Notes under the pieces: model-generated
Told to the model about the DNA's origin: nothing
What the model saw: only the letters and a program-made list of their open reading frames with translations
Database searches by the model: none
Shown: one piece after another, positions 47,101 to 58,364 of the stretch
Layout of the letters: each line of letters begins with the position of its first letter
Numbering within the stretch: position 1 is the first letter of the stretch
DNA from: Ischnura elegans
Taxonomy: Eukaryota > Arthropoda > Insecta > Odonata > Coenagrionidae
Assembly: GCF_921293095.1 (NCBI RefSeq)
Contig: NC_060248.1
Span: 76,019,243-76,083,242 of the forward strand
Length of the DNA stretch: 64,000 nt
Reading direction: 5' to 3'
Program-made: the position numbers and the translations under genes

Positions 47101-49290
47101 GAGACGAAGTGGGACTGTTTTCTGATTGATCCCGCGACGGTGGTGTGAGGTAGATAGATAATTACGCCGGGCAGGAATTTCGAGAATCCGTTCTGGGGAG
47201 GAGCTGGCTATGACGTTCGCAGCGGAGATTGAAAAAGCCACGAATGCCTCTCATTAATCACTCTTCAAGTGACCAGTGCTGCTATGAGAGATCTGTCATC
47301 TTATAGTGTTGTCTTGGAAACAGTATCGTTCGCATTTGCCGAAAATAGGCATCTTAAATGGAAATTCATAAGAAAGAGTGGTGATTGGAATAAAAAAATC
47401 ACGAGTAGCTTGAGCTGAAACTGTGGTTGTATAATAGTTTCAACCCTCGATCCAATACTTCACATCCGGGGAAAAACTGGCGCTTAAGGCGTCAAAACTT
47501 CGTCAGGCGCATTCTCATTTACGAAGTAGAAAATCCGCGAAGGCATCTCTGCTATTATGTTTTTACTGCTGAATGACCGACGCGTGCACAGTTCACTTGT
47601 GATCTTGCAGTGTTTTGTGGGAATCAAACTGTTTAAATTCGACGAAAACTAATGCAAAAATTCGTGACTGAGGACACGCTTCATGGAATCTGTGTCTTTT
47701 ACAGCGATTTTCTTGAATTTTGCTCACAGAAATGTAGGTACATGGGACGAAACTTTCAGTGTTTAAGGGAAAGCGCTCGCGTTACCGGCAGGTGCATGGC
47801 CACCGAAGTTTTTTTTCATACACGATATTGGCCATAATGAAAAGGAAGGCGTAAATTGTTCGGATGCAGCGTATAAACGAAATCAATTTTGCGAAAACAT
47901 TTTCACCTTTAGTGCATGCATAAAAGAGTAGAGACACGGTAGATATAGAAAATTCAATTTTTTCCTCCATGTTTAGCATTCAAAGGTGCTACCATACCAT
48001 AGCTACTAAGTGCTTCGGAATATATTACCAAACAATTGTTTTGTGCAAATTCATGAGGAAATTCTAATATATTCCTGATATCCTTAAGATGACTCTTAAT
48101 GCCATCACTGAGTCCGTACTATCTTTAAGAAAAAATACAAACTTCAGTTCTCACATGGGTGTAATGCCCTAGGTATCCGTATCGTGAATTTTAATTATGT
48201 TATGTTGAATGAACAACTTTGCTGTTTCCAAAACCTCCAAGTTTGTTTAATTAGCATGGCCACTATCAATGTTTACGCTTTTATATTAACTTTTAATACG
48301 GATACTTTTTGCCTCCCAGTTTGTGACTCATCAGGTAATTCAATCTGGTTAGAATAAACTCGTAATGCTTTGACGCCCAAAAGAAGCTGTATTAACTCAA
48401 CAAAAAGAATCCATTGAAAGTCAAACACACAAACTTTTTAAATTAACCACGTCTTGCATAGCTTTTTTAGCATTTGGTAATCGGGTGGCTTTATCAAAAC
48501 TTCCTCCCCAAATGATTGCGGGGGCTAGAGATTTGGAATTAGATTTTGTGGCATTATTTGAGACATCTTTAATCGTATGGTGAGTACCTCGCTGCGTTGG
48601 TGTGTGAAATCTACGCCACGAGTGGACTTAGCGATTCATTAGGCTATTGATCAGACTATTCTCCTAAAGTAATTTCAACGAAAATTTAGCATAAAATAAG
48701 AATTGTATTGGTACATCGAGGAAAGTTCGAGGGGAAATGGCGAAAAAAGAAGATAAATCAGATCTTTTTATAATATGATAGTGCTCCGTTCATAATAAAA
48801 AACCTTGTGCGTCAAGGTTTTTGTCTTTGTGGGTAAGTACTTAATTCTGTACATCATCTTGAAATATTTGATGGCGTAAAGAGTACCTACTCAGGACAAA
48901 AAGCTTCTAAGAGTAAAAAATGCATCGCCCACTTGTTATTTGCATTTATCAATTTAATGATTTGGCTCACGGATGAACATAATGGAGATGAACATAATTC
49001 AGTAATAGTTCTCACCGTTAAGTCGTTGTTAAATAAACTATATTCATCCACTCTTTTTCTAGCTCCTGACAGGTTGAAACCTGTTCTTTTCCCCATCTAA
49101 GATTGCCTGAGACTATCGAAAAACCGGTTATAGAGATATTTTTCGTTGTAAATTTAATTGAAATTTGTATTTCTTGCCTTCGGATGTATTTCATTTATGC
49201 TATCAGTAGATAATCCTAACTATTCCAAACTATTTACAAATTCCCTTTTTTTCACGAGATGAAATGTTTTTTCGCTTTTCTGGAATGGCA
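41186..49290. other. Long stretch with no identified gene
   Basis: No exon with a recognisable product was found. Open frames at 44390-44725 (111 codons) and 44989-45309 (106 codons), both on the plus strand, resemble nothing I know. The second lies in a CpG-containing pyrimidine-rich patch. 46850-47230 is purine-rich. No transposon end, RNA gene or strong repeat was seen. Confidence 0.5.
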
Positions 49291-49362
49291 TATCTACATC
49301 TACATCTACATAATACCCTGCGAGCCACCTATAGGGTGTTTGGCAGGGGGTGAAAATCACCA
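49291..49362 (-). repeat. LINE 3' tail fragment, inverted
   Basis: On the plus strand TATCTACATCTACATCTACA then TAATACCCTGCGAGCC and CACC. It matches in reverse the tail at 35009-35078, more diverged than the copy at 38371. Confidence 0.75.
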
Positions 49363-49584
49363 ACATGCAGCATGCAAGAGGACCGCCACTTGCACACCGC
49401 ACGGTCATAGAAATATTAAGCACACTAGAAAAATATGCATATGTGTCTCATATTTCCGTAAAAATGTTTCCACTCACATTGTCGTAAATTGACGTCCGTC
49501 ATAAATTTCATCGTTTTCAACTAAATTATGATAAACTATATGAAGGTATAGCTTTCAGAATGGGTAGCTTCTTTCAAATTTTAC

Positions 49585-49700
49585 CGAGTTACAACTGCAC
49601 TGAACCATGTGTTCGGGTTCAAATCCAGGCTGTGGTGGAGACTTTCCGAGGAAGCCCTAATAAAGCTGTGATAGGTGCTATATGAAGGGAACTTACAGCC
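49585..49700 (+). repeat. tRNA-derived SINE-like fragment
   Basis: GGGTTCAAATCCAGG at 49614-49628 is a tRNA T-arm/B-box sequence, preceded by ACCGAGTTACAACTGCACTG and followed by a non-tRNA body. No cloverleaf forms, so it is not a tRNA gene. Limits are approximate. Confidence 0.4.
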
Positions 49701-50180
49701 GTGATCTATTTGGAAATTTTCGTAAAGAGCAGGCAGTCGTAGACGCCGGATTTCTTTTCACCATTCCTTCCCTCTTCTCATCACATTAAAGTTTCCAAAT
49801 TACGCCTGCGGTCGCTTCCTCCCTAACTCCAAGACATACAAAATTCCTGTCTGCTATCAATGCAAGTTATAACGCGTTTATTTTTCGTGAAAGTGACTAT
49901 GTGATAGTCTTATCATATTTTTCGCAGTAAACGAGGGTAATTTTGGAAAGAGACAGTACTGAATTCGCAGATTCCATTTAACGATTTTCCTTCCTTGAAT
50001 ACTTTCCTTCCTTATAATTGGATGTAATCACTCTCATTTTGGAACCAAGCAAAAGTCATTTTAAGTAACTTGAATTCATCCGTAGGTAATGAAAAGAATA
50101 GTTATTTAACGAGTGAAATTGACTAAGTCGCACTAGATTTAGTAGTAAAAATACACATTGGTTGAAGAAAACAAGGTAGA

Positions 50181-50329
50181 CTTTTTCCACTAGTTATAAT
50201 TTCGTACTGCGCGTTTATAACCGCTACGTCATCATCAGGTACATTTCATCAAGTCATCATCAGGCAAGTATCTGATAAAGATTTAGTGGTTGAAACGCGT
50301 AGTTACAAAGTATAACTTGTGGAAAAGAG
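50181..50329. repeat. Imperfect fold-back repeat
   Basis: Arms of about 45 bp at 50181-50225 and 50285-50329 are inverted copies with roughly four fifths identity (CTTTTTCCACTAGTTATAAT against CTCTTTTCCACAAGTTATAC, then GCGCGTTT against ACGCGTTT). The loop holds two TCATCATCAGG motifs. A similar ATCATC motif is at the centre of the 58195-58364 palindrome. Likely a small fold-back element. Confidence 0.7.
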
Positions 50330-50335
50330 TGCTAT

Positions 50336-53300
50336 CATGTTTTCTTAAACCAGTAATTTTACGGCTTTATTAGCGTATTTCGAGATAATGTTTTGTCAAG
50401 AAGGAAGAAGATGTTGTCTATTTTTAAAGGGAATGTTATAAAAAATCAGCACTGATTTTGGATGGCCAGTAACGTATCAGAATTCCATAGCTTTGCCATT
50501 GCTCATGCGTCAACGTTTTCCTACTTCGACGGAATTTCCACAGAAATTAATCTTCCCCACGAAAAAAAGGGGACTGCTAATTCATTTTATCTGCTGCATT
50601 GTTCTGCAAAAGCTTCTTCGTCTCAGGCTCATAAATAAAGCCGGTGGTGGGGCGTTTGGGAATATGGATGGATTTAAGCTTCATTGTGTGCTTGACTCAT
50701 TCCCCGTTTTCCTTATTTACTATCCTCCCGTGTGATTCACTTCTCAATAACCTCCATTTGTAATCCTTTTCTGTTCCGCTCCGTCTTTTTTTCTGGCGGA
50801 CTGCTGCTGCAACTAAGCTGCTAACATTTTACCTTCTGCAGAAATAAAAGTCATATTATGAGCAACTTGTCTTCGTAAAAAATGCTCAGATAGGACTATA
50901 TTGTGTTATATATAACTATTCTTTCTTAATGGCGAAATTCGATACCCCGCGATTTAGCTCAAGTGACAGCCCGAGACTAAGAATGTCAAATTTTGATAGA
51001 GAAATGTGAAAAAGTCTGGTCAAAACAGCTAACCCAACTCCCTAACAACCCTCATAAATTTTGGAAAGCGAGAGATCAATTATTTGTATAGGATGAGTTA
51101 TTGTTGCTAAGTGGTTGTGAACAAAGTGTTGTTAAGAGTAGTGATGCTTGAATCAACGAGGATCAAAGTGTTGGATTTAGTTCATGTTGGTCACTCCAGA
51201 TATGTACTGATCATCGATGAATATCAATGTAAAATTGCTTGTGAAAAATTAACGTGCAATAGATTAAAAAATTAAACCTGTTTATATGAATATATGAATA
51301 ACATGTGTGTAAAAACACAAACGTTCCAAGCTTAGACATGAGTTATACCCTCATGAAATTCCCCGGCTTACATGGGGAAAAAATCTTCAATTGACATTTT
51401 AGATTTTGGTGGAAAGAACTATCTTATAATTCATTATGCATTCAGTGAGTGGTTATTGATCTTGCCTCTCCCTAGCAAGTCAACAAAGTTACGTATCACT
51501 TCTTGTGGCATTGTGCTTGCATTTTTTTGGAAAACCATGCGAAACAATTTGTGATTAAGTATTATGAATATACTTGTAATGCAGAGAAAATTTGGGATTC
51601 TGAAGTTATAACATCTAGTTGTAGGTACAGTCTAAGGAACGGGCGAGCAGAGATGAGGGAAACTAAACAAATTCTGTAAAACATTTCTTATTTTTCACGG
51701 TGCGTCTGTCTCACGAATGTTTAACTCTAACGACAAATTTTCACTATCTTTTGACTCTCCAAAATATTTTACTTCAATTCCATTTCTCCCAACTTTACTG
51801 TGATTTTTTCCGGCGTTCCGTCTAACATTTATTTCCATGAACCTCAATAAAAATGCAAGACAAGGAGGCTTGGAATGATGCTTGGGCTATAAATTAGATG
51901 AAAAACTCTGCACTGATTTTTCATGGGAATTTCGATCCATGTTCGGGTGCCTTGTCGATTTTATTTTCTTCATTTTTCGATCTTTGGCAGAATTCAACGT
52001 TATGGTAGGGTTACGGTGCTTATTTACTGCCTTTCCTGCTCTTTCATTTAGAGCAACGTTAACCCAACGTAGAGTTTTTCTCCAACCTTCCTACCCTCGA
52101 ATTCTCGCAATGATCCAAATAATGTAAGCTTTCAATCGTCCCCTCCATATCATCAAACTCTGGGTGCGTTCGCATTAATAAAAATATTTGAATAGAATAA
52201 TCAGAAATTTCCATGTAAGGGAAATTTGGCTATGTTTTGGAGTAAATTGATGATATTTTTGCACGAACGAAAGATTTATTTATCAAAAAACGAGAGATGA
52301 CTAATATGTTACGGGACGCGTCGTAATACCAGAACCCCATCGCTAGATGACCTAAATAATACTCAAGTTTAAGACTGGAGAACGCAGTTGAATATATCCA
52401 GTGAGTAGTGAATTCGCCGTGAATATTTAAGAAAGAATGTTTCTTTTACTCTCTATCAAAGGCCGTTCGTAAATTGTGGCTAGAGATGTTTTATGCAGAG
52501 AAAACGTCTCGTATATTTGTTTATTACAAACCTCTTTCCCTTTGAATTTTGCTATGATTTCCTTTGAAAATGGCAATTTCGAAAATATAGCCAAGAAAGT
52601 AATGACTAAGCATTCTTTTGATGGATTACTCGCTAACAAACAAATTAGGTGTTTAAATTACGCAGAATTGGCTGCTATAAATTAAATCATAATGTTACCT
52701 TTTGCATAAATGAAAAATGAAATAGCGTTTTGAGTGATTTATTTTAATGAGGTGAATAGTGTGATATTGAATATCTGCTTAGCTCCTTCTAACCGAGCAA
52801 GTTAACGATAAAAATTAAAGAAGCCGAGTCACTACGGGATCGATAACTAATGGCGCGTATAAAACTTCTAGGATGAAGAGGAGGAGATATGAAATGATTT
52901 ACGATGGCTACCTCAATTGTCGTAATGTTCCACTAAAACTATTTTGTGGAGTACATTCAAACAAAGCATAGAAGGAGGTTTAGCTGCTGTAGGTATCAGT
53001 TAACGGTCAAGAGACAAATTGGCCATTTATCGGAAGTGCGTGACGAGAGAATGCTGACCGCGGCCATTCCGCTAAGCCTGAAGGGCTATTCAAGTTTATT
53101 TATCGAGTTTTTGGTGCATGAAATATTACCCCATCGTAAATCATGTCTATAATCGGATACTATGTTATAGGTTCTTACTAATATTCTTTCCACTCTTAAA
53201 TAAAAAAACGATTTAACGTAATGCGTGTTTATAGAGTATTCTGTGGCCAGGCACACTATCATTTGATCTGATAATTTTTATGAGTATGATTCAATTTTAG

Positions 53301-54664
53301 TAATTTAGACGAAAATGTATTGTAAAATCACTAGTTGTAATTAAAGTCAATTATCTGCAGAAATATTTGCAGCTGGCCCCAAGTATCACTGTAAGGTTTT
53401 CCATCTTCATCGGAGTATCACCATTTATAATTAGTATTTTGTCTTACGTAAGGCTATAAATATTAAAGAACGTGTGAGGATTGATTAAAATGCTTGTTTA
53501 TGGAATAAATCCGAGATTGTTTTGATCCAAGCATTTTGCATTGAAAGCCATCTATAATTTTCCCATTGGAGTAGTTAAAATATCATATTTCAAAATAAAT
53601 AAATGTGTAACCTGTTTTATTTGCATTTCAATGGAATTTTATTGTTTTAATACTGCTGTACATTTAATTTTAAACCTAGGCAAATATTAATTCTTGTGAC
53701 TACAAAATGAGCCACCTAAGAAGCTGCAGTCAATGAGTCTACATAACTAATGACTCTTTTCTAGATTGGAGAGTAACTTTTAACTTTAGGAGGTGGATAA
53801 TTTTTCTATCAATTATTATTCAACTCCTTAATTTATGCTTAAGAGAAATCAATTTATCATTTTAGATTACGTTCTCTCGGAAAGTACTATGAAGATCCTT
53901 TGATATTTAAGTGACACCAAATTATTATGTTCCGACGATTAATGATGTAATAAATTATTGCCACATGTCTCACATCTATCCTATATTGTAATTATTCGTG
54001 ATAGAGCCTAAGTATTCAAGTGTCTGGTGATTTTTGTAAAAGAAATGACTGTTTCGTCATTTCTTTCCCCGTACAATTGCATATTTGATTTGATTTTCCA
54101 AAAGTCGGTGAAACTAACCGAGAAACAAAAATTTGTAGGAACGTGGATATAAAATAATACCGGGGATAGAACGAGCATATTCCTAGACGGAGTCACCCTT
54201 TATATACTTTGAGTATCCATTACAGGATTCATATTGTGTGGAGGAACTCTGCCCTATAGTCGTGACTTTAAAATTTTGCATCTGACGTGTAAATATAGTC
54301 CTTATCCAAAACCCTTACAACCTATCTTCAGATGCTTTTTTTATTTTTTCTCAAAGTGAATATATTCCAAAGAGATGCTCGTTTTATTTTCCTGTGGCTC
54401 TGTCTTTGACTTCTTCCCAGCAGTTCGTTATCATCGTTCCTCTTTCGCTTACCAGTTCCCTCGTCTTTATTTCCCAATACCAACCGATATGGCTGAGATT
54501 TTTTCGTTTTTTTTTAATTTTTTAGGAATCCCTTTCGAACTATTCAGATCCCATGACGGAGCGTTTGGGGGGTGGGGGGATGGGATGAGAACTCATTGCG
54601 AGGTTTACGAAACAGGGTCTACGAAAATGATTTTTTTTACGAATCCTTTGTTTAGAACCAGATG
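50336..54664. other. Stretch with no identified gene
   Basis: AT-rich, with open frames below 82 codons and no recognised protein, RNA or repeat. Confidence 0.5.
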
Positions 54665-54666
54665 TG

Positions 54667-54697
54667 AGTCGCGAGAGAAAGAGAGAGAGAGAGAAAA
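54667..54697. repeat. GA-rich simple repeat
   Basis: A run of GAGAGA with minor interruptions. Open frames running through it on the plus strand are a by-product. Confidence 0.8.
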
Positions 54698-55714
54698 AAG
54701 GCAGATCGAGAGTTAAATCTGTCGGTTCCTGGTCGACCCTCGCGACTTTAATAATTCGAGCCGGTCAAAAAGTCCGAGCGTGGGGGAAAATCGTGAGTTA
54801 TTGCGTACCTAATTGGGCTCGCTACTCTTACGAAGAAATATGTCCTGGCTCTCGCACTACATCGTATGCGCGTATCAGGAAGAGGCATATAAATACAAAC
54901 AAATCGATCCATCGACATGGCATATCGATCCATCGTTCACCTGCTTGAAATCGGGTTCTTTAAAGGAGTAGAAATATATGACTGTTATGTAAGCGTAAAC
55001 ATTATGACGATATTGAGAGATTTATTCTCGAGTGAGTTATTTAAACTATCAAATAATTGATATTTCTAAGTTTCACTTGTGATTTATCTACCGGTTCTAA
55101 TTTTCTAGCTATGGGATGGGATTAAATGGGATTCTAACTTTAATTTTTATAAGTTTCTTTTTCAAGATTATTTGCCACTGATATCATGAATTATGTCATT
55201 GAAGATATAATTATTTGTATGAATTTCAAACCAGCTTAAATAATTTTATTAACCTACATAAAAGTCACTGTAGTTTTTTGTTTTTAAAAATACCTAGAAT
55301 CCTAGTTCCAAGAAAATGGTCCTGAATCTCAGAAACCAAGTTCGCTCTTTGTATGAAATAAAGTATTACCAGTATTCGTTACCTCATGAATTTACCATCC
55401 TTCGCGAAGATGACACCGGAAAATTTTCACTGCATTTTTGTGGTGTTGCTTTTCCATGCCGTTCGCTCTGAGGAATATGGGAACTATCAAAGTGTAACAG
55501 GAAGCATAATCACACGTATACTAATATCGTATGTTCCAAAATATTGTTTAATGGTCCGATCCGGGTTTCGACACTATACGCTATGTCATATGGAAAGGTC
55601 TACTATGCCTCACACTTTTTATATAACATAAAAAGGTACCCTATCCATACCATAAGGTATGGGATAGTCGGCATTTATTTACCAGGGAGGATCCATCAAA
55701 AATTTGAGAAACAC

Positions 55715-55965
55715 ACCAGTGATATCATGGTGCCCGAACGCCTTTCCGGAACTGGTTAAGAAAAGGCTTAATAGTTAAATAACACTCTTATCAACTTTGG
55801 TGCAGCAAAAATTTGTAATATATACATTTGTAACCAACACAAACATTTTTGTAATAAAATGTAAATAATAACTTGTAATAAAAAACATAGAGTTATACTT
55901 CACTTTCGAAAAAAAGTTAAGGAAAAGGCGTTCAGGCACTGCTAATTTTACCATGACACCACTGG
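55715..55965. repeat. Inverted repeat pair, possible small DNA element
   Basis: The left arm at about 55715-55757 (CCAGTGATATCATGGTGCCC, then GAACGCCTTTCC) is matched in reverse by 55917-55965 (CCAGTGGTGTCATGGTAAAA, then a short insertion, GTGCCTGAACGCCTTTTCC). The loop is AT-rich with no coding content. No clear target duplication. Confidence 0.55.
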
Positions 55966-58194
55966 AACATACAATAAAAATGCATGCCGGATTATATTTC
56001 CAGTTATAATGTTCCACCAAATATCGCCATTCGCCCTTACGCTGATTGAAGTGTATGCCATCAAACAACCGTCGAAGCCTTAGTCCTTAAAAAAAAGCTT
56101 TCCGTGCATGAAAAACGCCCTCTGAAATACATTGGTAGAACTGAGTACAGATATCCTTCCATCTTTGCCCATGAGTCGTCCCTTTATCCCGACTTCTTTT
56201 TATCGTCGTTAGGTCTCTTTCTGCTTGGCCGGGAGTAAACTCGTAAGGATATGGGCTCCAGCAAACCACATCTTCCCTTCCATATCATCCTCAACTTCCT
56301 TCTTTTTCCAGTGTCCCTGACTCCACCCACGCTCCAAGGTTGCCCATCGCATCATCCCTTTCTCTCATTATATTATCTCTTCATTCCGTTTCCTCCGAGC
56401 TGCTGAAGTAATCCTTGTGGTTAGAGAATGTAGCACTTTCCATCACTGGTCGCTGTGAAAGTAACAAGTCTTCTTACGAATACGTCATTACATCGTTAAT
56501 GTCTACTTTATTATCCAGGGAGCAAAAGAATTTAAACAGTAGTTATTTTAATTCCATCCGCTCCATATAACTTCCTAACTTAGAATTTATTTGAGATTTT
56601 GGTAATTGCAATATGTGCCAAAGTTTTTTGTACCGGAAACGGTGTATCGAGCAGTTTTAAGGTCTGCAAATTTATGGAGGAATGAATTGAATCAAAGTGC
56701 TAAGTTCATCGCACCATATTATGGTATTAGCCCTAATTTAAAACTAAGATATACGGGTGAAGCTTCATCAAAAAAAATTCTATGCATCAAAGTTTGCTAA
56801 TATTATTCTTACTATTAAAGAGTTTATGTTCACGATGCCAAATATTATTCAGGATAATCAAGGAATACGAGAATCAGGGGCGGATTCAGCATCAAATTGC
56901 GGGGAGGGGTCATAACCTTAGTCCAGGGAGAGGGGAGCGTTCTCCCGTGTGGAATTTGTTAAAATATCCATTTTTAAAACGCATTTTGGAGCCTAAATTT
57001 TCATTTTTGTTCTTAAAAACAGATGAACTTTGTTTCGGAACACCAAGCATTGGTTCATATATTTTTGATTTGATTATTGATAACAATATGGAAATTCTGG
57101 TTTTGGGGTTGTAAATTGAAATTTATTTTTATAATCAATTTGCGCATTTGTACCAGTTTTCGTCCATTCGTTTTTTTATCTGCTTGTTCCTCATGCGTCC
57201 TGCATTGGTTTCTCTTGCTTTATCTAGAAGAGGTAGCAATGGCTCACAGAGTGAGAGCTTGCAATAGATTTAATAAAAAATTGAGAGGAACAAATTGTAT
57301 GATATTTTCTTTCATTCCACGACAATGCATTCTTTCAAACGTTAGATGCATAACATTTTTAGTGGGGAGTTGTTTTCGGTACTCATGGATAGAATTTAAA
57401 ATGTGAAATAATTAGAGTCCATATTAAAAAAAAGTTGTAGTTTTCCACGCAATGTATTTAATAGAGTGAAATGTTAACAGATTTTATCTTTTACTAAAAT
57501 TACGAGGCCAGTGGATCGACGGATAATTGGATTGATCCGTATTCTCTTTCTTTAAAACCATGTCTTCATTCATCGTAAGAAAATGCTTCCCCAAAGTTAA
57601 AGCCAGCAGTGAATATCGTCTGAATTTTTGTAGAACTGATTGCCGTTTTTTTTTAACTCCAGCCCGCTTTCAAGTTATGGTCGTTTTTTAGAATAATTAT
57701 TCCTGCGGTATTGTTGTATCTATAACTAGAATACTAAAAACTTACGAAATTCATTGAAATTTGGAAGTAATTATTTTTTTTAACGCGCGTATTGACTGAT
57801 TTCTCTGGTGATAACTCACTCATATGAGAAAGGGCATGGGAGAAAAATATTTTGCTTCTCGCTTGCGGCCAACGTGAAATAACCCTAAAGTAACTTGATC
57901 TACTCTAATTCTCATTTTTCCATGTCAAAGAACATGGCTGAATCTCGAATTCTAATGGTTTTACCGTTTGATTCTTTGCTGCGTTTTCTCAACCCGAAAG
58001 AAATGTTTATTTCCGTTAAATTTAGGGCTTATTCGGAAGATTGGTTTCGACGTTATAAAATGAATTGGCACCCTGCCTTATGATTATTTTATCCAGCTCC
58101 AATCAATATATCAGCATCTAATTGAAGTCCCTTGGTTTGATTGCTCGCTGCAGTTTTCGGTCACTAATCTATCTCAGCAAACGACATTCTTATA
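55966..58194. other. Stretch with no identified gene
   Basis: Open frames of 109-110 codons at 56782-57114 and 57077-57406 overlap and look random. A GGGGCGGATTCAGC stretch at about 56877 resembles ends of repeats common in insects but could not be tied to a partner end. Confidence 0.45.
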
Positions 58195-58364
58195 ATGCAC
58201 AAAGGTTAAGAAAACACTTAGCTGTTTCACAAAATAAAATATATTGCGACCGGTTTCGATACAGCGTATCATCATCTGGCCAGATGATGATACGCTGTAT
58301 CGAAACCGGTCGCAATATATTTTATTTTGTGAAACAGCTAAGTGTTTTCTTAACCTTTGTGCAT
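58195..58364. repeat. Perfect 170-bp palindrome with no spacer
   Basis: Arms of 85 bp (58195-58279 and 58280-58364) are exact reverse complements meeting at GG|CC in ATCATCTGGCCAGATGAT. The same open frame therefore appears on both strands and is not a gene. The arms contain GCGACCGGTTTCGATACAGC. It could be a fold-back transposon, a palindromic fusion of an inverted repeat, or an assembly artefact. Confidence 0.9.

Noticed and set aside
49614-49628. Possible tRNA gene
   Set aside because: The T-arm sequence is good, but no acceptor stem, D arm or anticodon arm can be folded around it. A SINE fragment is more likely.
54664-54948. 94-codon frame rich in Arg, Glu and Lys
   Set aside because: Its start is a GA microsatellite read as Arg-Glu codons.
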